DNA of 47,032 nt, taken from positions 59,988 through 107,019 of the forward strand of contig NZ_FOLD01000020.1 of the NCBI RefSeq assembly GCF_900112225.1, written 5' to 3'. Position 1 is the first letter of the stretch. Every line of letters starts with the position of its first letter. The notes beneath the pieces are model-generated. The model searched no databases. It had not been told where the DNA came from and saw nothing but the letters and a program-made list of their open reading frames with translations. This document shows, piece by piece, positions 8,168 through 16,181 of this stretch. Origin of the DNA: Massilia yuzhufengensis. GTDB lineage: Bacteria; Pseudomonadota; Gammaproteobacteria; Burkholderiales; Burkholderiaceae_D. Both the position numbers and the translations under genes were made by a program.

Positions 8168-8557
8168 CTAGTCCTTTCGCAGGCGGAACGCGTCGGCGAA
8201 CTGCTGCGCTTTCCGGTCGAGTGTGGAGTGAATGAGATTGGTGATGTCCACCAGGTGGCGCGCGTAGTGGTCGGCCAGGCCGTCGATGCGTTCGCGCAGC
8301 GTCTCCGAGGCCGGCGCATAGCAATAGCAATCCGCATTCGGCGCCTCGCAGGGGCTCGCCATGTAGGAACGGCACAGCTCGTTCAGCAAGGTTTCGGCCG
8401 TGCGTTCGCTGGTGTAGAGCCGGCTCGCCAGCATCTCGCCTGTCCATTGCTGGCCGGGATCGGCGCGCAGCAGCAGCAAGGCCTCGAGAAAGGGCACGGA
8501 GGGGATGCTCGTCAGGACAAAACGGCGCAGGTCCTCGGGGATGGGCGGGCGGTTCAT
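8168..8557 (-). CDS. small winged-helix-like protein heading the DUF5985 operon
   Basis: A 129-residue soluble protein. Residues about 1-70 (SIPSVPFLEALLLLRADPGQ, then WTGEMLASRLYTSERTAETL) read like a winged-helix DNA-binding or protein-docking domain. The rest has a CYCYAPASETLRERIDGL segment and a C-terminal helix. The start at 8557 (MNRPPIP) is preferred to an ATG at 8608 because the upstream stretch looks like leader. It immediately precedes two small membrane proteins, so a sensor or regulator role for that membrane pair is likely, but this is inference. Confidence 0.65.
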   Translation of the reverse strand: MNRPPIPEDLRRFVLTSIPSVPFLEALLLLRADPGQQWTGEMLASRLYTSERTAETLLNELCRSYMASPCEAPNADCYCYAPASETLRERIDGLADHYARHLVDITNLIHSTLDRKAQQFADAFRLRKD

Positions 8558-8669
8558 TCGCTTCGGGTGAGCTTTCCCAAAAGGAATCTTTTGTTGAGAA
8601 AGCCGCAAGTTTAGCTCATTCTTGGCGGAAAGGGAGTTTCAATCGTGCGCGTCTTCCAGCGTGGATTGT

Positions 8670-8700
8670 TTGACGGCGCTCAACGGCGCTCGGCTACAAT
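8670..8700 (+). promoter_or_regulatory. candidate sigma-70 promoter for the secreted nuclease gene
   Basis: TTGACG (8670-8675) and TACAAT (8695-8700) are good -35 and -10 hexamers, but the spacer is 19 nt, longer than ideal. They lie about 30 nt before the ATG at 8730. Confidence 0.45.
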
Positions 8701-8729
8701 GCGAGCTATTGATGCACCTTTAGACAACC

Positions 8730-9521
8730 ATGTTCCGTTCCTTCCTGGCCCGCCTCGGCCGAGTCTCCTTACTCGCCGCGCTGCTGGCCGCCGGCGCCGT
8801 ACAGGCAGCCGGCTGTCCTTCCCACTACCTCGACGGCCGCGCGCCCGAGATCCGCAACCCGAAACTGGCCGCCGCCACCCGCGAACTGTGCTTCGACGAG
8901 TTCGGCGTGATGCACTCGGGCGTCACCCGCACCGCGCTGTGGTCGGCCGAGCACCTGAGCAGCGCGCAACTGAACGCCGCCGAAGGCCTGGACCGCGACA
9001 ATGCCTTCCACGCCGAGCCGCGCCTGCCGCGCGGGCAGCGTGCCGAGCTCTCCGACTACGCACGCAGTGGCCTGGATCGCGGTCACCTGGCCCCCAACGG
9101 CGACATGCCGGACCGCCGCGCCCAGCGCGAGAGCTTTTCGCTGGCCAACATGGTGCCCCAGGACCGCGACCACAACCGCCACATCTGGGCGCCGATCGAG
9201 GGCGCGACCCGCAAGATGGCGAAGAAGGAAGGCGGCCTGTACGTGATCACCGGACCGGCTTTCCTGGGCAGCAGCCTGCGCAAGGTCGGCAACGTGATCG
9301 TGCCGAGCCACCTGTACAAGGTGGTGTACAGTCCCCGCCAGCGCGCCGCCGCCGCCTGGTTCGTCGAGAACCAGGCCGATGCGACGATCCAGGTGGTCCC
9401 GGTGGCCGAACTGGAACGCATCGTCGGCATCGAGCTGCTGCCGTCGCTGACCCAGCAGCAGAAGGAACGCATGCTCGCGCTGCCGAAGATCCGGCAGGGC
9501 AAGAACAGGAACCGCAACTGA
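8730..9521 (+). CDS. secreted DNA/RNA non-specific endonuclease (His-Me finger)
   Basis: A 263-residue exported nuclease of the NUC1/Serratia nuclease family. A signal peptide (to about residue 26, ending AVQAAG) is followed by the catalytic motif DRGH in SGLDRGHLAPNGDM, where H is the general base. The Mg-binding Asn is probably in ANMVPQDRDHNRHIW. YVITGPAF is a further family block. It degrades extracellular or periplasmic nucleic acids for nutrition or biofilm turnover. The small gene at 9538 follows after 16 nt and is probably co-transcribed. Confidence 0.9.
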   Translation: MFRSFLARLGRVSLLAALLAAGAVQAAGCPSHYLDGRAPEIRNPKLAAATRELCFDEFGVMHSGVTRTALWSAEHLSSAQLNAAEGLDRDNAFHAEPRLPRGQRAELSDYARSGLDRGHLAPNGDMPDRRAQRESFSLANMVPQDRDHNRHIWAPIEGATRKMAKKEGGLYVITGPAFLGSSLRKVGNVIVPSHLYKVVYSPRQRAAAAWFVENQADATIQVVPVAELERIVGIELLPSLTQQQKERMLALPKIRQGKNRNRN

Positions 9522-9537
9522 ACCCGGGAGGCCCCCC

Positions 9538-9795
9538 ATGACCCGCAAGAAAAGCTTCACCCCCTATGCCAACGAAGCCGACGTGCTGGAGGTCGGCAAT
9601 CTGATGCTGGAGAACCGCGTCGACCGCATCACCGTCTCGGGCGACGTCGACCTCACTGCCGACCAGGCCGGCCTGGCCCACGCCCGCCGCCTGCACGAGG
9701 CCTTGGGCGCCATCGTCGCCGCGCTCGAGTCGCGCGCGCTGCCCGAGCAGCTTCCGGCACCCGATATCAAGCAGGTGGACAACCCGTTCGCCTGA
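9538..9795 (+). CDS. small conserved hypothetical protein
   Basis: An 85-residue soluble protein (MTRKKSFTPYANEADVLEVG at the start) with an alternating strand/helix pattern (NRVDRITVSGDVDLTADQAG) and a helical stretch HARRLHEALGAIVAALESRA. It follows the nuclease gene by 16 nt with GGGAGG upstream of its ATG and ends before a terminator. No function is recognised. The link with the nuclease is positional only. Confidence 0.7.
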   Translation: MTRKKSFTPYANEADVLEVGNLMLENRVDRITVSGDVDLTADQAGLAHARRLHEALGAIVAALESRALPEQLPAPDIKQVDNPFA

Positions 9796-9804
9796 GCCGT
9801 ATCA

Positions 9805-9835
9805 GGGCCCGCTAACGCGCGGGCCCGCCATTTTC
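9805..9835 (+). terminator. rho-independent terminator after the nuclease unit
   Basis: GGGCCCGC (9805-9812) pairs with GCGGGCCC (9819-9826) around a 6-nt loop, followed by GCCATTTTCT. It closes the two-gene nuclease unit. Confidence 0.75.
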
Positions 9836-9938
9836 TCCCTCAGCGCCATCTCTTTCATTCCGAGAGTCAAGGGTGTGCATGCTCGAGGACGAATCATGTA
9901 GATTCGACCACTCCTTACGCGTCTTCCAGGAGTGATCG

Positions 9939-10319
9939 ATGTCCAGCACCATCCCCGAGCCCGCCGACCGCGACAGTGTCGTCGAGACCGGCTGCGGCGT
10001 GCGCATCCACAAGACCTTATCGGAGCAGGACGTCGTCATCGACGAACGCCTGCTGCGCCACGAGCTGCAGGTGCGCCATGTGCCGGTCGACCGGATCGTC
10101 GCCGCCGGCGAACAGCCGGCCGCGCGCTATGAAGGCGATACCCTTGTGGTGCCCGTGCTCGAGGAAGTATTGGTCACCGAACGACGCCTGCGCATCGAGG
10201 AAGAATTGCATATCGCGCGAGCCCGGCACGAAGAACGCTACCAGGACGCCGTCTCGCTCAAACGCGAGCGGGTCGAGGTCGAACGCTTCGACGATGCCGG
10301 CGCAGCACCCGCACCCTGA
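9939..10319 (+). CDS. short DUF2382 (YsnF/AvaK-type) stress protein
   Basis: A 126-residue protein of repeated charged beta/alpha character. It includes VVIDERLLRHELQVRHVPVD and VLEEVLVTERRLRIEEELHI, matching the 'VxxExLxVxKRxVExxxVRVxxxV' pattern of the YsnF/AvaK domain (DUF2382). Such proteins accumulate in stress or desiccation in Bacillus, cyanobacteria and Deinococcus; the biochemical role is unknown. An AGGAG lies just upstream. It begins a co-directional cassette with the next two genes, 19 nt before the second. It has only the DUF2382 part and lacks the N-terminal domain seen in its neighbours. Confidence 0.8.
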   Translation: MSSTIPEPADRDSVVETGCGVRIHKTLSEQDVVIDERLLRHELQVRHVPVDRIVAAGEQPAARYEGDTLVVPVLEEVLVTERRLRIEEELHIARARHEERYQDAVSLKRERVEVERFDDAGAAPAP

Positions 10320-10338
10320 TTCCATCGGAGGAAACACC

Positions 10339-11196
10339 ATGCAACATACTTTGGTCGCCGTATTCGATAACCTTGCCGACGCGCAGAGCGCGCTCGACGA
10401 ATTGCTCGCTTCAGGCTTTACCCGCGAAAACGTGCGTATGTCCGGTTCGTCCGGCGCCACCGCCGCCGGTTCCACCGCATCCTCCGCATCCTCCCCGGAC
10501 ACCGATACCGGCTTTGGCAGCGGCATCAAGAACTTCTTCAGCGACCTGTTCGGCGACGACGACAGCGTCGACCAGGTCAACCGCTACGAGGGAGCGGTCA
10601 CCCGCGGCCAGCATGTGGTCACCCTGACCGCCGATTCGCTGCCCGAAGTCGAACGCGCCGCCGACATCGTCGAACGCTTTGGCCCGACCGATATCGACGA
10701 GCATTCGTCCGGCAGCGGCCAGGTCGGCACCGCCGGCGCCTTGCTGTCGGGCAGCCAGAGCGGGATGTCGGCCTCCCCGATCTCCGCCCAGTCGGGGCAG
10801 ACGTCGCTCAGCCAGCAGCGCGACACCGCGACCCAGGGTATTCCGGTAGTCGAAGAGCAGCTCAAGATCGGCAAACGCGAAGTCCAGCGCGGCGGCGTGC
10901 GCATCTTCTCGCGTGTCGTCGAGACCCGTGTGAACCAATCGGTCGGCGTGCGCGACGACACCTATTACCGCAACCACTTCCAGAACACCTACGGTACCGG
11001 CGGCGGCTCGTACGACGACTACGCCCCGGCCTATGGTTACGGCACCCACATGCGCAGCCAGTTCGCCGGCCGCCAGTGGGGCGATGTCGAAGGCAGCCTG
11101 CGCTCGGATTGGGAGACCCGCAATGCCGGTGGCGCGTCGACCTGGGAAAAGGTGAAGGCGGCGGTGCGTCATGGCTGGGATCGGATGACGGACTGA
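10339..11196 (+). CDS. general stress 17M-like / YsnF (AvaK) domain protein with one C-terminal unit
   Basis: A 285-residue, highly polar protein. Residues 1-125 form a domain opening MQHTLVAVFDNLADAQSALD, the 'heat-induced stress protein YflT/17M' type, with the block YEGAVTRGQHVVTLTADSLP. A Ser/Gln-rich linker follows. Then GIPVVEEQLKIGKREVQRGG is the first half of a YsnF/AvaK domain; its usual second half is missing. The C-terminus (10954-11193) is a ~80-residue unit from TYYRNHF to AAVRHGWDRM that is repeated three times in the next gene. GGAGG precedes the ATG. The protein is probably cytoplasmic and induced by stress, as inferred from family context. Confidence 0.85.
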   Translation: MQHTLVAVFDNLADAQSALDELLASGFTRENVRMSGSSGATAAGSTASSASSPDTDTGFGSGIKNFFSDLFGDDDSVDQVNRYEGAVTRGQHVVTLTADSLPEVERAADIVERFGPTDIDEHSSGSGQVGTAGALLSGSQSGMSASPISAQSGQTSLSQQRDTATQGIPVVEEQLKIGKREVQRGGVRIFSRVVETRVNQSVGVRDDTYYRNHFQNTYGTGGGSYDDYAPAYGYGTHMRSQFAGRQWGDVEGSLRSDWETRNAGGASTWEKVKAAVRHGWDRMTD

Positions 11197-11391
11197 ACGA
11201 CGGTATTGCGTTAGCCAACGCATGATCGTTCCGTGGTCCTCGTTGCGCCGCGCACGTACGGCAGGCGCGCGCGGGCCACGGCAATATTGGAGTAATCTCA
11301 ACAAACATGCTGAGCGGTGGATGCAGGCCCTTCAAACCGGTGTGCAGCCCTTCGCCAGACAATCCCCATCACGCACCACGGAGGAACGACC

Positions 11392-13110
11392 ATGCAACAT
11401 ACCCTTGTAGCCGTGTTCGACAATCGCACCGATGCCCAGAATGCGATGAACGAACTGCTTTCGTCGAACTTTTCGCGCAATGAAGTCAAGCTGTCCAACG
11501 CCGACCCGACCGGCATGACCGACAGCACCACCGGCCGTACCGACCGCGACACGTCCGAATCCGGCGAAGGCCTGGGCGCCAGCATCAAGCACTTCTTCAA
11601 CGACCTGTTCGGCGCCGACAACAGCGTCTATGCCAGCCGCTACGAGGGCGCCGTCACGCGCGGTCATCACGTGCTGACCGTCATCGCCGACTCGCTGCCC
11701 GAAGTCGAGCGCGCGGCCGACATCGTCGAACGCTACGGGCCGACCGACATCGACGAGCAGGCCAGCGGGCCGGGCGCCGGCGCCATGGGCATGGGCGGCG
11801 TGCCGGAATCGATGCGCATGGGCGGCGCGGGCGGCATGCAGCAGACGGCGCATGCGGCGGCGCAGTCCGCGACGGGCGCCAACCAGCAGCTCGACAACCC
11901 CGGCGACCGCAAGCTGTTCCAGCAGCAGTCGCTCAACCAGGCCGAGCCGATGGGCACGACCTACCAGGAGCCGATGGGCAAGAGCGGCCTCACCGCCACC
12001 GGCGGCACCTCGCTGCAGGGCTCGACGCTGCAGGAAAACTCGGTCCAGGGCTCGTCGCTCGACGGCACCCAGAACACCGACACCTCGATCCGCAGGGTCG
12101 GCCAGGAAGGCGCGGCGCTGCAGGGGTCGTCGCTCGCAGGCTCGGCCTACCAGGGCGGGGCAGGTGGCGCGCAGCAGCGCGACAGCGCGCTGGGCGGTTC
12201 GGTGTCGGGCGTCTCGACCAGCGGCGGGTTCACCAGCACCGAGATCCAGCGCGGCAAGTCGCGCATCTACTCGCCGTCGTCCAGTTCGGGTTCCAGCCTG
12301 GACATCGGCAGCCTGCCCGGTGACGACGACGAATACTACCGCAACCATTTCCTCGCCAATTACAGCAACGACGACTACGACAGCGTGAAGCCGGCCTATG
12401 CCTACGGCAGCTCGATGGCGCGCGACGCCAAGTACAGCGGCCGCAAGTGGGACGAAGTCGAAACCGACCTGCGCAGCGACTGGGAAACCCGCAACAGCGG
12501 CAGCACCGGCGCAACCTGGGACCGGATGAAAGCCGCCGTGCGCCGCGGCTGGGACCGCATCACCAGCGACGATGACGACGCCTACTACCGCAGCCACTAC
12601 GATTCCAGGCTCGGCGACTCGGGCGACGACTACGACAGCTACAAGCCGGCCTATTCTTACGGCACCGAAATGCGCAAGAGCCAGATGTACCGCAACCAGC
12701 CGTGGGACGACATCGAAGGCGACATGCGCAAGGGCTGGGATTCGCGCATCGCGCAGCGCGGCACGACGGGCGCCAGCACCGGCGCCGCGGTCGAAGGCGC
12801 GTGGGACCGCATGAAGGCGGCGGTGCGCCATGGCTGGGAACGCATCACCGACGACGATGACAACGAGTACCGCAGCCACTGGACCAATACCTACGGCGTG
12901 GAAGGCGGCGGCACCTACGATGAATACCGGCCTGCCTACACCTACGGCTCCGAAATGGCGCGCAGCGAGAAGTACCGTGGGCGCCAGTGGAACGATGTCG
13001 AAAACGACCTGCGTTCCGACTGGGATACGCGTTATGGCAGCACCGGGGCGTCGACGTGGGAGAAGATGAAGTCGGCGGTGCGGCATGGGTGGGATCGGAT
13101 GACGTCTTAA
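11392..13110 (+). CDS. large stress protein paralogue with three tandem C-terminal repeats
   Basis: A 572-residue paralogue of the previous gene: the first 125 residues align closely (MQHTLVAVFDNRTDAQNAMN and YEGAVTRGHHVLTVIADSLP). The centre is a low-complexity region of pentapeptide-like character (LQGSTLQENSVQGSSLDG and ALQGSSLAGSAYQGG). Only a stub of the YsnF domain is left (TEIQRGKSRIYSP). The C-terminus carries three tandem copies of the 82-94-residue unit, each with an aromatic 'YRxH' start, 'PAYxYGxxM', 'W[DN][DE][VI]E' and a closing 'MK[AS]AVRxGWxR[IM]T'. GGAGG lies 7 nt before the ATG. The unit looks like a surface- or polymer-binding module, but the function is unknown. Confidence 0.85.
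   Translation: MQHTLVAVFDNRTDAQNAMNELLSSNFSRNEVKLSNADPTGMTDSTTGRTDRDTSESGEGLGASIKHFFNDLFGADNSVYASRYEGAVTRGHHVLTVIADSLPEVERAADIVERYGPTDIDEQASGPGAGAMGMGGVPESMRMGGAGGMQQTAHAAAQSATGANQQLDNPGDRKLFQQQSLNQAEPMGTTYQEPMGKSGLTATGGTSLQGSTLQENSVQGSSLDGTQNTDTSIRRVGQEGAALQGSSLAGSAYQGGAGGAQQRDSALGGSVSGVSTSGGFTSTEIQRGKSRIYSPSSSSGSSLDIGSLPGDDDEYYRNHFLANYSNDDYDSVKPAYAYGSSMARDAKYSGRKWDEVETDLRSDWETRNSGSTGATWDRMKAAVRRGWDRITSDDDDAYYRSHYDSRLGDSGDDYDSYKPAYSYGTEMRKSQMYRNQPWDDIEGDMRKGWDSRIAQRGTTGASTGAAVEGAWDRMKAAVRHGWERITDDDDNEYRSHWTNTYGVEGGGTYDEYRPAYTYGSEMARSEKYRGRQWNDVENDLRSDWDTRYGSTGASTWEKMKSAVRHGWDRMTS
12322..13110 (+). repeat. three tandem coding repeats of the ~85-residue stress-protein unit
   Basis: Copies start at 12322, 12568 and 12850. 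Each begins with an Asp cluster and an aromatic-R-x-H motif and ends 'AVRxGWxRIT/S' or similar. Copy lengths are 82, 94 and about 87 codons. The third is closest to the single copy in the upstream paralogue (10954-11193): both share W-E-K and RHGWDRM near the end. Confidence 0.85.
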
Positions 13111-13143
13111 GATCCGGTTGCGGTTTGCTCCACATCTGCCACC

Positions 13144-13174
13144 CAAAAAAATCGGCGCCCAACGGGCGCCGATT
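13144..13174 (-). terminator. rho-independent terminator of the M16 protease gene
   Basis: On the minus strand an 11-bp perfect stem (AATCGGCGCCC, loop GTT, GGGCGCCGATT) runs directly into a T run (the A run at 13145-13151 on the plus strand). It ends the protease transcript and may also stop read-through from the stress genes. Confidence 0.88.
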
Positions 13175-13204
13175 CTACTCATACCGCGGAAAAGCAAGCC
13201 TACC

Positions 13205-16078
13205 TCACTCCGCAAACGCCTGCACCGCCGGCGTAATCCTCACCGCCTCCGCCTTGATCCCCAGCTTCATCGCGCCGATCTGCTGGTCTTCGTCGAGCAG
13301 CCACTGCGGCTTCTTGGCGTCGTAGCTGATCGGCGAAAACGCATCCATCACCAGCTTTTCCTTCAGCCCCGCCGCATCCTTGGTGATGATCACCACCGAC
13401 AGGTTCTTGCTCGACAGGTGCTTCTTGATCGCCGCGTTCACATCCGCCACGGTCAGCTTGGCCAGGCCCTCACGCATCATGCGCGTGAACTCCGGGGTCT
13501 TGTACCACTGCGCGTCGAGCGCGTAGCCGAGTTGCTGGTCCTGGGTGGCGGTCATGACGAACACGTTCTTCATCAGGTAGCCGCGGGTGGTCTCGAAGTC
13601 CTGCTGGCTCAGGCCATTGGCCACCAGCTGGTCCAGCTCGAACAGCGCCGCGCGCAGGGCGAAGTGGCCGTTTTGCGGGGCCACCGGGCGGATCCAGACT
13701 TCGAACAGCTGCGCCTTGCGGCCCAGGTTCGGGTTCGGGAAGAACTGGAACATCCCGCGCGGGAAGGCCTCGATATAGGCGTAGTCGCCGTAGTTCATGC
13801 CGCGCTCCTCGCGGATGCGCTGGTACAGGCGGGCGCTCGAGGCGCGGTGTTCGCCGAGCCAGGTCTTGGCCATCCACAAGGCCGGGAAGTCCGGGTGCGA
13901 ACGGGTTACTTCCAGGGGCAGGCCGAAGGAAATCGCGGTGGCGCGGGTGTTCTTCTCGACGATCTCCACTTCCAGGCCGTTCGGCATGCGGCCGCGGATG
14001 GCGGGCGTCGCGGCCAGGTTGCCGGTTGCGGGCAGGCGCGCCAGCGCGGTCTTGAGGGAAGCGACCATCTTGTCGCTCACATCACCCGACATGCCGACCC
14101 GTACCGCGCCTTGCGTATAAGCCTGGCGGTAGAAGTTCTTCACGTCGTCCAGCGTGATCGACTCGATGCCCTTGAGCGTGCCCAGCACCGGGTGGCCATA
14201 GGGGGTGCCGGCGAAGACATTGGCCTGCAGGCGCTCCTTGCCGAACTCCTCTTCGTTGTTGTCCTTCAGGTCCAGCACCAGCGCGTTCTTCTGGGCGTCC
14301 TTCAGGCGGCGGAAGTCTTCTTCGCGCAAGCCCGGTTCCACCAGCAGCGGCATGGCGATGGCCATGTACTGGTCCCAGTTGTCGCGGTGGGTGGAGCCGG
14401 TGAAGGTGGTCATCTCCTTGTCGGTCTGCTCGCTGAAGCTGCCGGCCAGCGGGAACAGGGCCTTGGTCACTTCGTCGATCTTGCGCTCGCGCGAACCGGC
14501 GGCCGAGACCATCGCGGCGGTGAGCGCCGCCAGGCCTTCCTTGCCCTTCGGGTCATGCGCCGAGCCGGCCGAGAACAGCAGCTTGAAGCGGATCTGCGGC
14601 AGGGCCGACTTCTGCACCAGCACGTCGAACTTCGCGTCAGCCGCCTTGGGGGCGAAGCTGGCCATCGCCGGCAGGGTCTTGATGTCGGCCGGCAGGGCTT
14701 CGTGCGACAGGGTGGTGACCACCATCGCATCGTCCACCAGGTACTTGAGGGCGGCGGCCTGCAGGTCGGCCGGGGTGAGGCTGTCGACCACGCGGTAGTA
14801 GCGGTTCAGGGTATGGTACGAACGGTCGAAGTGCACGTAGGACGCCAGGGTCGAGGCGATCGCCTCGGTATTGTCCAGCGAGCGGATCAGGCCATACTTG
14901 TTGGCGCTCTTGGCGTCTGCCAGCGCGGCGGCGCTCACCGGCTCGTCGCGCAGTTTCGCCACGGTTTCCAGGATGGCGTCGCGCACATACACGGCGTCGG
15001 CCGGCTTCTTGACGCGCGCGCCGATCGTGGCCAGGGTCGGGTCGACCCGGTTCGGGGTGAAGTCGAACAGCTGGTCGACCTTCTGCTCGTCCTGCACCAG
15101 GCGCTTGTACAGCGGCGAGGTACGGCCAAACGAGAGCGACAGCAGCATGTTGAGCGCGGCCTGGTCCTTCTGGGTTTCCGAGAAGGCCGGGGCGCGGAAG
15201 GCCACCGTCACCAGCGGCAGGGTCGGGGTCGGCCATGGCACGTGGCGGTATTGCGCGCCCTTGGCCGCGGGCTCGACGGGAACGTTGGACTTGAAGCTGC
15301 CGCGCTTCCAGCTGCCCCAGTACTTCTCGACCATCGCCACCGCCTTGGCCGGCTCGACGTCGCCGGCGATGATCACGGTGGTGCGCTCGGGACGGTACCA
15401 GCGCTCAAAAAAGACCTTCGAGTATTCGTACTGGTTGGGCATGTCCTCGATGTCCTTGAGGAAGCCCATCGTCGTGTGGCGATAGGTGTGGGTCGTGAAC
15501 GCCGCTTCGCGCTGGGTCTCGAACAGCTTCTGCATCGGGTTCGCGCTGTTCTTGTTGTACTCGCCGAGCACGGCGCGCGACTCGGTCTTGAAGGCCTCGA
15601 CCGGGTAGGACAGGTGCTGGAAGCGGTCGGCTTCGACCTTCAGCACGGTTTCAAGGTCTTCCTTGGCGAAGGTGGTGTAGTAGTTGGTGAGGTCGTCGCT
15701 GGTGTAGGCGTTCTGGCGAGCACCGGCCTTGGTGATGATTTGCTGGTACTTCTCCGGCGGGTAGGTCGGCGTACCGCGGAACATCATGTGTTCGAAAAAG
15801 TGGGCGAAGCCGGACTTGCCCGGCTCGACTTCGTTACGCGAACCGGTCTGCACCGGGATGTGCACCGAGACCAGGTTGGGGAAGCCGGTCGGCACCACGA
15901 TGACCTTCAAGCCGTTCGGCAGGGTCTTCTCGGTGGCCTTGAACGGCAGCACGTCGGCGGCGCTGGCGGTAGCGGCGGCCTTGGGCGCCGGCGCCGCGAA
16001 GGACGGCGACGCAAAGGCCAGCAGCGCGGCGGAAATGACGGTCGCGAGCGTGGTCCGCGACAGATTGAGTTTCAACAC
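13205..16078 (-). CDS. M16 family zinc metalloprotease (pitrilysin-like), exported
   Basis: A 957-residue double-M16 peptidase. A signal peptide ends near residue 28 (SPSFAAP). The inverted zinc motif HxxEH is HFFEH at residues 93-97 in SGFAHFFEHMMFRGT, with the third ligand Glu expected about 75 residues later near ESRAVLGEYNKN. The C-terminal half repeats the fold without the zinc motif (YRQAYTQGAVRVGMSGDVSD and YLMKNVFVMTATQDQQLGYA). It degrades peptides in the periplasm. The start is GTG at 16078 or TTG at 16075; AGGAG lies 5-8 nt upstream, so both fit. A CTATCC/GGATAG inverted repeat (16102-16118) sits in the leader. Confidence 0.92.
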   Translation of the reverse strand: MLKLNLSRTTLATVISAALLAFASPSFAAPAPKAAATASAADVLPFKATEKTLPNGLKVIVVPTGFPNLVSVHIPVQTGSRNEVEPGKSGFAHFFEHMMFRGTPTYPPEKYQQIITKAGARQNAYTSDDLTNYYTTFAKEDLETVLKVEADRFQHLSYPVEAFKTESRAVLGEYNKNSANPMQKLFETQREAAFTTHTYRHTTMGFLKDIEDMPNQYEYSKVFFERWYRPERTTVIIAGDVEPAKAVAMVEKYWGSWKRGSFKSNVPVEPAAKGAQYRHVPWPTPTLPLVTVAFRAPAFSETQKDQAALNMLLSLSFGRTSPLYKRLVQDEQKVDQLFDFTPNRVDPTLATIGARVKKPADAVYVRDAILETVAKLRDEPVSAAALADAKSANKYGLIRSLDNTEAIASTLASYVHFDRSYHTLNRYYRVVDSLTPADLQAAALKYLVDDAMVVTTLSHEALPADIKTLPAMASFAPKAADAKFDVLVQKSALPQIRFKLLFSAGSAHDPKGKEGLAALTAAMVSAAGSRERKIDEVTKALFPLAGSFSEQTDKEMTTFTGSTHRDNWDQYMAIAMPLLVEPGLREEDFRRLKDAQKNALVLDLKDNNEEEFGKERLQANVFAGTPYGHPVLGTLKGIESITLDDVKNFYRQAYTQGAVRVGMSGDVSDKMVASLKTALARLPATGNLAATPAIRGRMPNGLEVEIVEKNTRATAISFGLPLEVTRSHPDFPALWMAKTWLGEHRASSARLYQRIREERGMNYGDYAYIEAFPRGMFQFFPNPNLGRKAQLFEVWIRPVAPQNGHFALRAALFELDQLVANGLSQQDFETTRGYLMKNVFVMTATQDQQLGYALDAQWYKTPEFTRMMREGLAKLTVADVNAAIKKHLSSKNLSVVIITKDAAGLKEKLVMDAFSPISYDAKKPQWLLDEDQQIGAMKLGIKAEAVRITPAVQAFAE

Positions 16079-16181
16079 GTTCTCTCCTTCTAGGAATATT
16101 GCTATCCGCGCAGGATAGATTATTCGACAAGGAAAGAACAGCGGAATCGGGCATGCACATATGCAGCCCGCCTTGCGGTGC

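Noticed and set aside
13118..16093. 991-codon plus-strand open frame opposite the M16 protease
   Set aside because: It is a mirror frame of a recognised protease and has no domain-like sequence or ribosome site.
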